From: Lachnospiraceae bacterium AC2029
Lineage (GTDB): Bacteria > Bacillota > Clostridia > Lachnospirales > Lachnospiraceae
Assembly: GCA_000703065.1 (NCBI GenBank)
Contig: JNLK01000001.1
Span: 2,254,001 to 2,318,000, forward strand
DNA length: 64,000 bases
Direction: 5' to 3'
This document shows, piece by piece, positions 1 through 9,612 of the stretch. Position numbers and translations under genes: made by a program. Under the pieces are notes generated by a model. That model was not told where the DNA came from. It searched no databases and worked only from the letters and a program-made list of their open reading frames with translations. Numbering within the stretch: the stretch's first letter is position 1; the number at the start of each line of letters is the position of its first letter.

Positions 1-1
1 C

Positions 2-3000
2 AGTCCGAACTACCAGACGACCAATACCGGATGGACCACAAACTGGTACAACAATGGATACCGCGTGATCACATCTAATTCCAATGACCTTTATTCTTTC
101 TCTGTGTTCTGTACAGAGGCAAAGGATATGTCCCCGCGTGGCGCTTACGGACAGTTGATTATGCTACCGATTACAAGCACCAACACTCGTGGTTATGCAG
201 ATTATAAGGTTACTGTTGAGAGCGGTCAGACCTATGTCTGGGTTCCGTACCGGAGTGATGAGGTGGATCAGAATGCTTATTCCGGTCACTCTAACTGGCA
301 GAATTTTATCGGTGGAACATACCTTAAGGTTCCTTATACAGATGAAAAGGACTATTACATTGGAATCTATAAGAAGAACGACAGTGGTGATCCGATGCAG
401 AACATTACCTTTGATGTAAAAGTCAATGGTACTGTAACAGCAAAGGCGCTGAAGACCGGAGCAGATGGTATTGCTACTTACAAAGTAGGAAAGTTTGCTA
501 AAGCTCCTACGGTAGAAGTGCAGGAAAACTGGACAAATGAGCGGTTTGAGCCGAAGTCTACCGGATACTATGGTGTCAATGTCTATGAAAAAGAGGCAGA
601 TGCAAAGACACATGCCAAAGATTCAAAACATACATGGACGAATGAGCAGAATGAGTATTATGCGTCCATCAAGAAGGATGGTAACAAGGGTATTACCTCC
701 AAAGGCTTTGCGGGTGCTTATTATGGCCTGTATGACACAAATGTCAAAGCAAATATGACAGATGACCACCTGATCGCTGTTTTTGAGATGGATAAGGATG
801 GATATGCGTGCAATCTGTACGGACCTACATCGAGTACCGTTGCCGGTCACACCTGCAAGGCGCGGCTAAACTATACTGACGATGCCGGATGGAAGGTAAG
901 CAGAACGGTTAACGGCCATACCCAGTATTTCATCTGCATGGGAAAGGATGACCTGACCGATAAGAAAATGCTGACAAATACGAAGTTCGCCTATAAAGAG
1001 CTGGTAGCGCCGGATGGTTATCTTCCGACAGAGGATCCGATTCCGGCAACCATCACAAAACTTCTGTCAGTTCCGACAACACTGACAAGTACACAGATTG
1101 TGAATATGATCGATGAGGACTGGGAGAATAACCCGACTTACATCTACCTGGAGAAGCGTTCTGCGAATTCCAAGTGTACAGATGGGAATCCAAACTATTC
1201 CCTGAAGGGTGCAACTTATAAGGTGTTTAAGACGAATGCTGAAGCTACTGCGGCAGTAAGCAGCAGAGATTTCTCGAAGGCTATTGCGACGCTGACAGTT
1301 GATGAATCCGGAAACAGTCAGGTCCTGGAAATGACGGATTACATGACAAGAAACAGTGCTACTGGAAAGATTGAGACTACGAAGTTTTATATCGTTGAGT
1401 CGGTTACTGGAAAGAGCTATCAGATGGATAAACTTGTTCATCCGCTTTCTGTATCAGCTACAAATTCTAAGAGCAATCCGGCTACACTGAAGGTTACGGA
1501 TACACCTGTAAATGACCCGATTGGTGTTAAAGTCAGCAAGAAGCTGGCTGATGGCACAACCCAGAATATCGGGGTGGCTGGTGCACAGTTTACAGTGAAG
1601 TATTATGCGATCAGTACAGATGGAACGGAAACCTTTGCATCACTGCAGAGCAAAAAAGCTACGTTGACAGAAACATATACATCCGATGCAAATGGAGAAT
1701 TTCAGATTAAGCATGATACGGAGCACTATCCTTTGGGATATTTAACCATTGAGGAAACTGCAGCACCTGCAGGTTATGCAATGGAGGGAGCGACAGCAAC
1801 CGCAAAGGGTGTGACTGTTCCTGTAAAGATGTGTTTCAAACTTCTTCCGAATGGTAATGCAACAGATGGTTATCTGCCGGGCAAAGCATATCTGGTAGAT
1901 GAGAAGGGTAATTATATCACAGGAAGTGATGGGAACAAAATCACTGCAGCAAGTATTGATTCCATTTCAAATACTCCGCTGACAATTTCTATTGATGAGA
2001 TCCCGAAGCGTGGTGATCTGAAGATCGAGAAGCGTGGCGAAAGTGATGAGCCTTTGGCAAACATCCGCTTTGAGGTAAAGAGCGAAGCTACAGGCGAGGT
2101 TCACTATCTGGTGACCGATGCTGATGGCAAGGTTTCTACCCATAAGGATTATGTGGCTCATGCTACAGACACAAACAAGTATGACGATAAGAAGGTATCT
2201 TACTCCGGTAAGGCAGGCGTATGGTTTGCCATGGTTGGAGATAAGAATCACACCCAGAAGGTAACTGCTGATCAGGGCGCACTTCCCGAAGGCTGGTACC
2301 AGGTAAAGGAAGTTGATTCCCAGGGCCATCAGAAGGAAGAAGTAATCCGTGTCCAGGTGAAGGAGGGACAGGTGGCAAATGTCTATGACAGCAACCGCGG
2401 TGATAAGAAAACCTATATTACCAACGTGAAGCTTCCGACACTGGTATCTGATGCATGGATCGTTCTGGCAGACGGTTCTCTGGCAAAGGTGGCTTCTCCG
2501 GAGAAGGATATGACCATCCGAGATCAGGTTTCCTATACCAATCTGCGGTTCAACACAAAGTACACTCTGGTTGGTAAGCTGATGGAGATCGAGGCGGACG
2601 GCTCTGTGAAGGAGATCGCTAAGGCTTCCAGGTCCTTTGAAACAGCAAAGACCTATGTGCGCTCCATGTATGAGTGCTGCGGAGATCTGACACTTGATTT
2701 CGAGCATCTGGATCTGTCCGCATCGGCAGGATCCGGTTATGTTGTTTTCCAGTATATCTATCTGGGGGATGAGAAGAACGCTTACACTTCCTATAAGGAT
2801 GTTTATGCGGATAGCAACAATGATGTGGTTGTTTTCCCGCTGGCTCACGATGATCCGAAGAATGAGAAGCAGACCGTATCCTTCATGGGACGGCTTCAGG
2901 TTCACAAGAAGCTGAACATTGCAGGAGATACCACCGGCGCAGTTTATGAGGTGCGTGGTGCTGAAGAAGACAACAAGGACTATGTAAAGCAGCTGACGAT

Positions 3001-6000
3001 TAAGAAGGATACTGAGACTGACGGTTATTCCGATCTGCTGATCCTGCCCTTTGGTACTTATACCGTACGCGAGGTAAAGGTACCGGATACAGGCGAGTGG
3101 GTGATCGATCCGAAGGTCTACACCGTAGAGATGGCAGCCAACAGCGGGACCGTAACCATTGATTCCGAGCTGAAGGGCAAGGCAAGTGATGTGGCCATCG
3201 AATCCAGAGAGATCGCCAAGACCTTTGTCACACTGACCAAGGCATCTTCGGATCCGGCATTCGTTGAGGGCAATCCGAACTATTCCCTGGAAGGCGCTGA
3301 GTACAAGCTTTACGCTGACAAGGCTGAGGCTGATGCTGCTCTGAAGAGCAGGGATTATACCAAGGCCATTGGTACATTCGTAACTGATGAGAATGGCAAT
3401 ACCGATGTGATCGAAGTAACGGAAGCCATGAATGGTGCGGATGAGAAAGCCTTCTATGTGGTAGAGTCCAAGGCGGCAAAGAACTACCTGCGGAGAGCAG
3501 TAGTTTCTGAGACTGTTGTGAAGAAAGATAATACCAGAGAGAATCCGGCGAAGTTCGAAGTGACGGATGAACCGGTGAAGATCCCGGTTGAGCTTCTGAT
3601 TGAGAAGGTTGATCAGCTGAGCGATTCCTACAATACAGCAAAGGGCCTGAACCTGGCAGGCGCAGAGTTTGAGATTACGGTATCCGGCGATGATATCACT
3701 ACGATCCGTAAGGAAGATGCGCTGACTGTCAATGTGAAGAAGACTACGCTTAAGATTGAGGAAAACGCAAAGCATTATACCGCTGATATCGGTAACACCC
3801 TGCCTATCGGTTATATCACGGTAAAAGAGACAGTGATTCCCGAAGGCTTCGAGAAGAAGGGTTCTGTATGGCATATCGGAAACCGTAATATGGATATGAG
3901 TGATACCGTGAGTCTGATACTGTACGGTACCTATGACGAGGATCATACCACATTTACTCCGGTAGTCTACGATCCGGATCAGGCTAAAACGGCAGATGAA
4001 TTGGCAACAAAGGGGCATGCAGTAAGTGACGGTGCGAAGGTTTCACTTGTTGCTCAGAATACCGAGCTTCGAGGCAATCTGTCACTGCATAAGGTTGACC
4101 TTACCACGGGTAAGCCGATGGAAGGCGTGAAGTTTGAAGTGAAGAATCAGGAGACCGGAGAGGTTCACTATATTTACACCGACGCCGATGGTATCGCAAC
4201 CACAAAGGCTGAGAAGTATGTGAATGAAAACTACTATGATCAGGTTTCCGATTACGATGGAACAGCAGGTACCGTATGGTTTGGCCAGGGCAATGATGGC
4301 ATGCTTCCGTCGAAGGATGGAGCTGAAGCACTTCCTCTTGGTAAGTATACCGTGTCTGAAAAGAGATGTAAGGCAAATAAGGACTATCAGATGAATCCGG
4401 TTCAGGAAGTGGAGATCACGAAGGATGCTCTTTATATCAGTATCCAGAATGATGAGGATGGCAACTTCTACAATGTTCCGAAGCCGACCTTTGGCACGAT
4501 TGCAACCGTGATCATGGGTGAGGATCCGGGCGTGAAGATGGTTCCTGCAGATAAGGGACAGACACTGGCGGATGCGGTAAACTTCAGCAATCTGAAGGTT
4601 TCTACTGAGTACACTTTGGTCGGTCGTGTCATGCAGCTGGACGAGAATGGAAATGCAACCCCGTTCCTTCAGAATGGAACCGAGGTTGTTGTGACCAAGA
4701 GCTTTACCACGAGAGAACGGGAAGCGTCTGACAAATCGGATTATTGCGTATGCGGTACCGAGACCATGGAATTCGAGGACCTGGATTTCACGGGTCTGCA
4801 GGATCAGAAGTTTGTGATCTACGAAACGCTGTATCTGGGTGATGTAGTCGAAGGTGAAGTACTGACGAATTATCCGGAGGCAAGTCCGGAGAGTGAGGAT
4901 CTCTTCCCGATTGAACATGCAGATCCGAAGGATGAGGAGCAGACGGTTTACACACCGAATGGCGAAACTGAGGCAGAGGACATAAGCGGTTCCAAGACGG
5001 TCACTTATACTGAAACGGTCACACTGGTGGATCATGTCACCTATAAGAAGCTGCAGCCGGGCCGTGAGTACAAGCTTACAGGAACACTGTATGTGAAGCC
5101 GGAGGATGCACCGGAAAACGCAGAATATACTGAAGAAGAACTGGAAAAGATGGTACTGCGTGACGAGAAGGGAAATCCTGTAACAGCAACGGCAACCTTT
5201 ACCGCAAAGGAAGCAAACGGTGTAGTGGATGTAACCTTTACCTTCAAAGCAAGTCTGCTGACGAAGAAAGCAGAAACTATTGTAGTATTTGAAGATTGTG
5301 AAGACACAAGAACCGGAGTCAAGGTATTCACACATGCGGATATCAACGACAAGGGGCAGACAGTATTCCATCCGGAGATTTCGACAACGGCTATGGATGT
5401 GAACGGCAGAAGTGAGCTGGCTCACCAGAGTGCAAAGTTCTATGATGTCGTATCCTATGACAACCTGCAGCCGGAGAAGAAGTACAGACTGGTGGGTATC
5501 GCCATGGATAAGAAGACCGGCGAAGAGCTGATCCTGAACGGAAAGACGGTGACTGCTGAGCAGGCATTTACAACCGGTGCTGCAAATAAGAAGAACGGTG
5601 CGGTTCGAGGAGAGTTCAAGCTGGAGTTTACCATTACCGAAGATATGCAGGCAGATCTGGCAGGCAAGGATATGGTGATCTTTGAAACCCTTTATGTCCA
5701 GTCCGGAAAGGATTGGCGTGTAGCTGCAGAGCATAAGGACCTGGATGATGCAGGTCAGGAGCTCAAAGTACCTACGCTGAAGACAACCCTGCTGGATCAG
5801 GCAACAAAGACTCATGTGGCTTATCCGAACCAGATTGTTACCCTGGTGGATACAGTGGAATACACCAATCTGATTCCGGGCAAGAAGTACACCATGGAAG
5901 GCACGCTCATGAAGCAGCCGAAGAATGGTGAGGCTGAGGAAATCTTCAGGGATGAGAATAAGAAACCGGTAACGGCTTCGAAGGACTTTGTGGCATCCGA

Positions 6001-6676
6001 AACCGGAGAAGGTATTGTCGAGCTGACATTTACCTTCAATGCAAAGGAACTCTTTGTGGAAGGTGAATCCGTAGTTGCTTTTGAAACCTGCTCACCGGAA
6101 GGTGATCTGATCCCGGTAGCAACTCACGCAAACATTCATGATAAGGACCAAACGGTTGACTTCCCGAAGGTGGGAACAAAGGCTTCTCTGGTAAAGAAGA
6201 ATGTGGGCAAAGATACGGTAACCATAGAGGTGACGGATCAGATTATGCTGACCAATCTTAATACAGACTATAGCTATACTGCAAGGGGCTGGCTGGTAGA
6301 TAAGGATGGAAACAAGGTGGAGGTAAACGGAAAGGCGCTGGAAGCTGAGAAGACTTTCACGCCGGAGAATCCGAATGGTTCCATCAGTATGACCTTCCCG
6401 CAGTTTACGATTGGAAAGTATGATTCCATAAAATATGTGGTTTACGAAGAGGTTTTTGTGAATGTTCCCCAAGAGGACGGAAGCATAAAGCAGGTTCTGA
6501 TCGGAGAGCATAAGGATCTCAAAGATTCTAATCAGACTGTAAGCTATACGGATCATAAGCAGCCGCAAACTGGTGATGATACGCCGATTGCTATTTTCAT
6601 TGGCCTTCTGGCACTTGCACTGGCAGGTATTGGAGTGATCATCTGGAAGAAGCGGAAACTGAATCAGAACACATAG
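2..6676 (+). CDS. Giant VaFE/SpaA-repeat surface adhesin, 5' truncated by window edge
   Basis: The reading frame is open from base 2, so the start lies to the left; 2224 residues are visible. SpaA/Cna-B-like beta domains occur near 1141, 1525, 2008, 3224, 3583 and 4076. Six VaFE-type (T-Q ester-bond) domains follow the pattern 'D.V.Y.NL.P...Y', then V(V/A/I)FE or VVYE, then H.D..D..QTV; they lie near 2440-2880, 4490-4950, 4970-5360, 5380-5770, 5780-6165 and 6170-6550. The C-terminus has an LPxTG-like QPQTGD (6560-6577), a hydrophobic helix and a basic KKRK tail, so sortase anchoring to peptidoglycan is expected. Proteins of this family are self-crosslinked stalks for adhesion. It is convergent with the next gene. 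ICEs often carry such adhesins, possibly for mating-pair contact (inference). Confidence 0.93.
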   Translation, partial: SPNYQTTNTGWTTNWYNNGYRVITSNSNDLYSFSVFCTEAKDMSPRGAYGQLIMLPITSTNTRGYADYKVTVESGQTYVWVPYRSDEVDQNAYSGHSNWQNFIGGTYLKVPYTDEKDYYIGIYKKNDSGDPMQNITFDVKVNGTVTAKALKTGADGIATYKVGKFAKAPTVEVQENWTNERFEPKSTGYYGVNVYEKEADAKTHAKDSKHTWTNEQNEYYASIKKDGNKGITSKGFAGAYYGLYDTNVKANMTDDHLIAVFEMDKDGYACNLYGPTSSTVAGHTCKARLNYTDDAGWKVSRTVNGHTQYFICMGKDDLTDKKMLTNTKFAYKELVAPDGYLPTEDPIPATITKLLSVPTTLTSTQIVNMIDEDWENNPTYIYLEKRSANSKCTDGNPNYSLKGATYKVFKTNAEATAAVSSRDFSKAIATLTVDESGNSQVLEMTDYMTRNSATGKIETTKFYIVESVTGKSYQMDKLVHPLSVSATNSKSNPATLKVTDTPVNDPIGVKVSKKLADGTTQNIGVAGAQFTVKYYAISTDGTETFASLQSKKATLTETYTSDANGEFQIKHDTEHYPLGYLTIEETAAPAGYAMEGATATAKGVTVPVKMCFKLLPNGNATDGYLPGKAYLVDEKGNYITGSDGNKITAASIDSISNTPLTISIDEIPKRGDLKIEKRGESDEPLANIRFEVKSEATGEVHYLVTDADGKVSTHKDYVAHATDTNKYDDKKVSYSGKAGVWFAMVGDKNHTQKVTADQGALPEGWYQVKEVDSQGHQKEEVIRVQVKEGQVANVYDSNRGDKKTYITNVKLPTLVSDAWIVLADGSLAKVASPEKDMTIRDQVSYTNLRFNTKYTLVGKLMEIEADGSVKEIAKASRSFETAKTYVRSMYECCGDLTLDFEHLDLSASAGSGYVVFQYIYLGDEKNAYTSYKDVYADSNNDVVVFPLAHDDPKNEKQTVSFMGRLQVHKKLNIAGDTTGAVYEVRGAEEDNKDYVKQLTIKKDTETDGYSDLLILPFGTYTVREVKVPDTGEWVIDPKVYTVEMAANSGTVTIDSELKGKASDVAIESREIAKTFVTLTKASSDPAFVEGNPNYSLEGAEYKLYADKAEADAALKSRDYTKAIGTFVTDENGNTDVIEVTEAMNGADEKAFYVVESKAAKNYLRRAVVSETVVKKDNTRENPAKFEVTDEPVKIPVELLIEKVDQLSDSYNTAKGLNLAGAEFEITVSGDDITTIRKEDALTVNVKKTTLKIEENAKHYTADIGNTLPIGYITVKETVIPEGFEKKGSVWHIGNRNMDMSDTVSLILYGTYDEDHTTFTPVVYDPDQAKTADELATKGHAVSDGAKVSLVAQNTELRGNLSLHKVDLTTGKPMEGVKFEVKNQETGEVHYIYTDADGIATTKAEKYVNENYYDQVSDYDGTAGTVWFGQGNDGMLPSKDGAEALPLGKYTVSEKRCKANKDYQMNPVQEVEITKDALYISIQNDEDGNFYNVPKPTFGTIATVIMGEDPGVKMVPADKGQTLADAVNFSNLKVSTEYTLVGRVMQLDENGNATPFLQNGTEVVVTKSFTTREREASDKSDYCVCGTETMEFEDLDFTGLQDQKFVIYETLYLGDVVEGEVLTNYPEASPESEDLFPIEHADPKDEEQTVYTPNGETEAEDISGSKTVTYTETVTLVDHVTYKKLQPGREYKLTGTLYVKPEDAPENAEYTEEELEKMVLRDEKGNPVTATATFTAKEANGVVDVTFTFKASLLTKKAETIVVFEDCEDTRTGVKVFTHADINDKGQTVFHPEISTTAMDVNGRSELAHQSAKFYDVVSYDNLQPEKKYRLVGIAMDKKTGEELILNGKTVTAEQAFTTGAANKKNGAVRGEFKLEFTITEDMQADLAGKDMVIFETLYVQSGKDWRVAAEHKDLDDAGQELKVPTLKTTLLDQATKTHVAYPNQIVTLVDTVEYTNLIPGKKYTMEGTLMKQPKNGEAEEIFRDENKKPVTASKDFVASETGEGIVELTFTFNAKELFVEGESVVAFETCSPEGDLIPVATHANIHDKDQTVDFPKVGTKASLVKKNVGKDTVTIEVTDQIMLTNLNTDYSYTARGWLVDKDGNKVEVNGKALEAEKTFTPENPNGSISMTFPQFTIGKYDSIKYVVYEEVFVNVPQEDGSIKQVLIGEHKDLKDSNQTVSYTDHKQPQTGDDTPIAIFIGLLALALAGIGVIIWKKRKLNQNT

Positions 6677-6687
6677 GCGCCATAATG

Positions 6688-6722
6688 AAGAGAGGTCTGT
6701 TGAAATGACAGGCCTCTCTTTT
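6688..6722 (+). terminator. Intrinsic terminator of the surface adhesin
   Basis: A 13-bp stem (6688-6700 with 6708-6720, one G-U pair) encloses a 7-nt loop and is followed by a short T run. It lies 12 bp after the adhesin stop, between convergent genes. Confidence 0.85.
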
Positions 6723-6729
6723 ATAGGGG

Positions 6730-7746
6730 CTATTTGTGTTCACCGCAGATGGAGCAGTACTGATAATCCTTAACTGTGATGGTTTCTTTTCGTTCCGGTT
6801 CATCCACGATGGTATCGTAGAAGAGAAGCTCGGGTTCGTGGTGGATATAGTGGTCGATTACGGTGATCAGACCAGAACTGCCATGGCACTTGTCATACTT
6901 GTAATAGTCTTCACTGGTGTCATACAGACCTTCGCACTCAGAGCAATAAACTTTTTGAACTGTTATTCCTTCGTCCCAACCATCATCATACACCGGGACA
7001 TCGTGGGTAACGGCGGGGATTGTTTTGACTTCCAAGTGTGTAGCCCAAACCCAGTTGTGACTGCATTTCGGGGCTTCCGTGGTATTTTCGGTAGTCTTTT
7101 CAGTAGTTTTGACTGTTGGTGGATCAGTAACCGGTGACTCGGTAGAAGCTTCAATTGCCTTCGTTGTTGTCGGCTCCTCTACGGGCTCAATAGTTTTTGT
7201 GGTATTGGATGTTTCTGGTTTTGTAACATCTGAGCTGGTTGAGACCTTGGTCTTTTCAGTGTTGGAAGGTTTATTTGTTGATGGGGTACCTTCCGTCTTT
7301 TTTGGAACGTCGTCGTCAGCTTTTTCAGTTGGTTGATTAGTCAATTTCTTAGGAACCTGGTCGGCTGAAGGCGAGGCATCAACAGTAGTAGATTTTTCCG
7401 GAGCTTTCGCCGTTACAGGCCTTGTCTTGTTTTCAGCGATTACAACATCGGGATCATGCTCTGGTGCAGCAGCTTCTACCGTTTGAGCAGGAATCGCTTC
7501 GATTGCTTCGGTTGTAATGATGTTATCAGCAATCGTGGTGGCAATCGTTTCGGCTTCTGTCCGAAGATAAGTTTTAGGGTTCGATGCCGAAGCTGTGCAT
7601 TCTGTAATGTTCTGAAGGGGTTTATCAGGCTGGGAAGCTGACTCAACGGTGTTTCGGCCATAAACGAGCCAGATGATACTACCACTAAGGATGAGTGTCA
7701 TGGCTATAGAACTGATGATTAGGAGGGCTTTTGCTTTTTTACTCAT
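6730..7746 (-). CDS. Membrane-anchored protein with Thr/Pro/Glu stalk and Cys-rich C-terminal domain
   Basis: The start at 7746 is chosen because AAAGGAG sits 8 nt upstream; the frame stays open further upstream without a ribosome binding site. The protein has 338 residues. An N-terminal hydrophobic helix (about residues 5-26, LLIISSIAMTLILSGSIIWL) acts as signal anchor. About 180 residues rich in Thr, Pro, Glu, Lys and Ser follow and form a likely extended extracellular stalk. The C-terminal 100 residues carry CSHNWVWATH, YCSECEG and YCSICGEHK, a spaced Cys/His pattern like a zinc ribbon. I do not recognise the domain's function. It is divergent from the parB-like gene and convergent with the adhesin, which suggests an ICE surface accessory. 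Confidence 0.8.
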   Translation of the reverse strand: MSKKAKALLIISSIAMTLILSGSIIWLVYGRNTVESASQPDKPLQNITECTASASNPKTYLRTEAETIATTIADNIITTEAIEAIPAQTVEAAAPEHDPDVVIAENKTRPVTAKAPEKSTTVDASPSADQVPKKLTNQPTEKADDDVPKKTEGTPSTNKPSNTEKTKVSTSSDVTKPETSNTTKTIEPVEEPTTTKAIEASTESPVTDPPTVKTTEKTTENTTEAPKCSHNWVWATHLEVKTIPAVTHDVPVYDDGWDEGITVQKVYCSECEGLYDTSEDYYKYDKCHGSSGLITVIDHYIHHEPELLFYDTIVDEPERKETITVKDYQYCSICGEHK

Positions 7747-7885
7747 AGAATCACATCTCCTTTCTACAAGATGGGCTGTGCAAATAAAGGGCACATCTTT
7801 CACTACTGAAAGACGGCCCTTTTTTGATGCACATTCAATTTCTAAGTGTAAGCTGGCCGCCTTTCGATTTCTGTTCTTTGCCCAC

Positions 7886-7914
7886 ATTGTAACACCGAAA
7901 TGTGGATAAATCAA
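7886..7914 (-). promoter_or_regulatory. Promoter for the stalk protein gene, overlapped by an inverted repeat
   Basis: On the minus strand TTGATT (7909-7914) and TACAAT (7886-7891) are separated by 17 bp. An inverted repeat CCACATT/AATGTGG (7882-7888 and 7899-7905) covers the -10 box and could be an operator. Confidence 0.55.
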
Positions 7915-7920
7915 TAAAAA

Positions 7921-7945
7921 ATAACGCAGTGCGTTATTTTGCGTT
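7921..7945. promoter_or_regulatory. 17-bp palindrome plus extra half-site (putative operator or parS-like site)
   Basis: ATAACGCA-G-TGCGTTAT (7921-7937) is a perfect 8-bp-arm palindrome, and a further TGCGTT half-site follows at 7940-7945. The same palindrome core recurs at 10600-10614 beside another promoter. It lies in the divergent region upstream of the parB-like gene. Confidence 0.7.
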
Positions 7946-7987
7946 GATAACATGAGATGTGATGCATATATCAGGGAGGTATTTCAA

Positions 7988-8905
7988 ATGGAAAATGAAA
8001 CGATAGAGCAGATTCCTGTGGAGGATCTGCATGTGTTCCGGAACCATACATTTCAGGTGAAGGACGATGAATCAATGAAGACTTTGAAGGAATCTGTCAG
8101 GGAGCAGGGTATCATACAGCCACTGCTTGCATTTATCAACGAGGATGGGGAACCGGAACTGATCTCAGGGCATCGGAGACTTTGGGTCGCCCGTGACTTG
8201 GGATTGGAGAAGGTTCCGGTCTTAATGAAGCGTGTTGACAGAACGGAAGCAACGATTCTGATGGGGATTTCAAATATCCTAAATCGTGAGAAGGTACTCC
8301 CTTCCGAAAGAGGTTTTACCTATTCAGCAATGCTTAAGGCAATGAAATCCGATAGAAGATGGGGAAATGACGCACCAACAAGAGAAATGCTGGCCGAACG
8401 TCTGGGTGAGAGTAGTACTCAGTTATCACGGTTCATCCGTCTTACAGAATTGATTCCTGATTTGCTTAACTTGGTCGATACAGGAAAACTGGGGTTTAGA
8501 CCAGCCGTCGAGCTTTCATATTTAAGTGCCGATACACAGGAGGTGATCTTCCAGATTTGCAAGGAACTTGGAGTGAAGCCCACATTAACAACAGCTAAGG
8601 AAATACGAGAGATTGAGGAAGAACGAGATTTGGATGCCGATGAGATCCGACGGCTTCTCGTCGAGCAGGATGGGTCGAAAAAGGCTGAAGAATACAAAAT
8701 GGTATTTTACTCACCGGTCCTCTGCGCAATCCTGAAGAACTGCCATTCCGTCTCTGAACGAGAGGATCGTATAATCCGTGGTTTGAAACTATTAGAAGAG
8801 CAGGATAAGGAACGGCGGGAAAAACGGGAGGAAGAACAGAGGAAAAGGATCGAGGAAATACGAAAACAGAATCAGGAAGGTGGTGGTGATACATATGGTG
8901 GATAG
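7988..8905 (+). CDS. ParB/RepB/Spo0J-family partition-like protein
   Basis: The start at 7988 has GGGAGG (7974-7979) at good spacing; an open extension to 7952 lacks one. The protein has 305 residues. Residues about 8-100 form the ParB/sulfiredoxin-like domain, with 'EQGIIQPLLA' and 'ISGHRRLWVAR', the conserved GHRR motif of ParB CTPases. A helix-turn-helix region follows ('REMLAERLGESSTQLSRFIRL', about residues 129-150). The C-terminus is a charged coiled coil. ParB proteins bind centromere-like palindromes and act in segregation or regulation; the palindrome 51 bp upstream is a candidate target (inference). It overlaps the next small gene by 11 bp and probably heads the ICE maintenance operon. 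Confidence 0.9.
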   Translation: MENETIEQIPVEDLHVFRNHTFQVKDDESMKTLKESVREQGIIQPLLAFINEDGEPELISGHRRLWVARDLGLEKVPVLMKRVDRTEATILMGISNILNREKVLPSERGFTYSAMLKAMKSDRRWGNDAPTREMLAERLGESSTQLSRFIRLTELIPDLLNLVDTGKLGFRPAVELSYLSADTQEVIFQICKELGVKPTLTTAKEIREIEEERDLDADEIRRLLVEQDGSKKAEEYKMVFYSPVLCAILKNCHSVSEREDRIIRGLKLLEEQDKERREKREEEQRKRIEEIRKQNQEGGGDTYGG

Positions 8906-9059
8906 AATTGTCCGTCGTGGACGAAAGTATCAGAAAAACCGCCGATGCAATTTGAAACGTGAGCATCCGCGTCATGCAATCTCGCAGATAAGCGGACGTA
9001 GAGGGGATCCCAGGAAGGGGAAATCTAAGAAATATAGGAAGAGGAGATTTGCGATATGA
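8895..9059 (+). CDS. Small highly basic protein (54 aa)
   Basis: ATG at 8895 lies inside the end of the parB-like gene, and the TGA overlaps the SSB start codon (ATGA at 9056-9059). Both arrangements suggest translational coupling. The product is strongly Arg/Lys rich (VRRGRKYQKNRR near the N-terminus, KKYRKRRF near the C-terminus), consistent with nucleic-acid binding. I do not recognise a family. Confidence 0.5.
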   Translation: MVDRIVRRGRKYQKNRRCNLKREHPRHAISQISGRRGDPRKGKSKKYRKRRFAI

Positions 9060-9457
9060 ATGAGGTAAGGTTGTTTGGAACACTTACTAAAGATCCGAAT
9101 ATCCGTCATTCGGAGCGTGAAGATGGATATGAAGTGGCGCGTTTTACTATTCGGGTAGAACAGGGAGCACGGGAGGACGGGAAGAACTACGCAGACAATG
9201 TCAATGTTGTGGCTTTCCGTAAAGTTGCGGTGTTGGTTGAGAAAAAATTGAGGAGGGATATGGCGGTTATCGTGCTTGGTCATATTCATGCAAACAGCTA
9301 TACCAACCGTGACGGAGAACGAGTTTTCAGTCAGGATATCGTGGTCGATAAGATTGATATCGTAACAGATAAAGGTGTAGAGAATATGGCCCCGGAGGCA
9401 ATGCAGACAATGCCAGAAACCATGGGAGATCTGCCTTTTTCGGAGCCTGAGTATTAA
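9056..9457 (+). CDS. ssb: Single-stranded DNA-binding protein
   Basis: The 133 residues fit an OB-fold SSB: 'MNEVRLFGTLTKDPNIRHS' at the start, 'VARFTIRV', 'DNVNVVAFRKVA' and 'SQDIVVDKIDI'. The C-terminus (GDLPFSEPEY) holds a variant of the acidic tip that normally recruits partner proteins, here not at the extreme end. A GAGGAG site lies at 9041-9046. ICE-encoded SSBs protect the transferred single strand during conjugation. It lies in a tight operon with the ParB-like protein. Confidence 0.93.
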   Translation: MNEVRLFGTLTKDPNIRHSEREDGYEVARFTIRVEQGAREDGKNYADNVNVVAFRKVAVLVEKKLRRDMAVIVLGHIHANSYTNRDGERVFSQDIVVDKIDIVTDKGVENMAPEAMQTMPETMGDLPFSEPEY

Positions 9458-9474
9458 GAAAGGAGAAATGAAGA

Positions 9475-9612
9475 ATGAAGTATGGTGTTGAGATTAAGGG
9501 TATGGAGTTGAATGAAGAGGATCTGGAGTCTACGAAGAACAGTACATCAAAGATCCTGCAGGTTTACAGCGAGAAGCTGAGAAAAATGAAGGAGGAAAAG
9601 GACAATGGTTGA
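9475..9612 (+). CDS. Small acidic/charged protein (45 aa), unknown
   Basis: ATG at 9475 has AAGGAG (9459-9464) upstream. The 45-residue product starts MKYGVEIKGMELNEEDLEST and ends in a charged helix (YSEKLRKMKEEKDNG). Its TGA overlaps the start of the next gene (9605), again suggesting coupling. No family recognised. Confidence 0.5.
   Translation: MKYGVEIKGMELNEEDLESTKNSTSKILQVYSEKLRKMKEEKDNG

Noticed and set aside
1967-4018. Long minus-strand reading frame of 683 codons inside the adhesin
   Set aside because: It is a frame shadow caused by codon bias of the adhesin on the plus strand; no ribosome binding site, no domain and unnatural composition. The same holds for 4082-5815 and for 28644-30068 behind the VirB4 gene.
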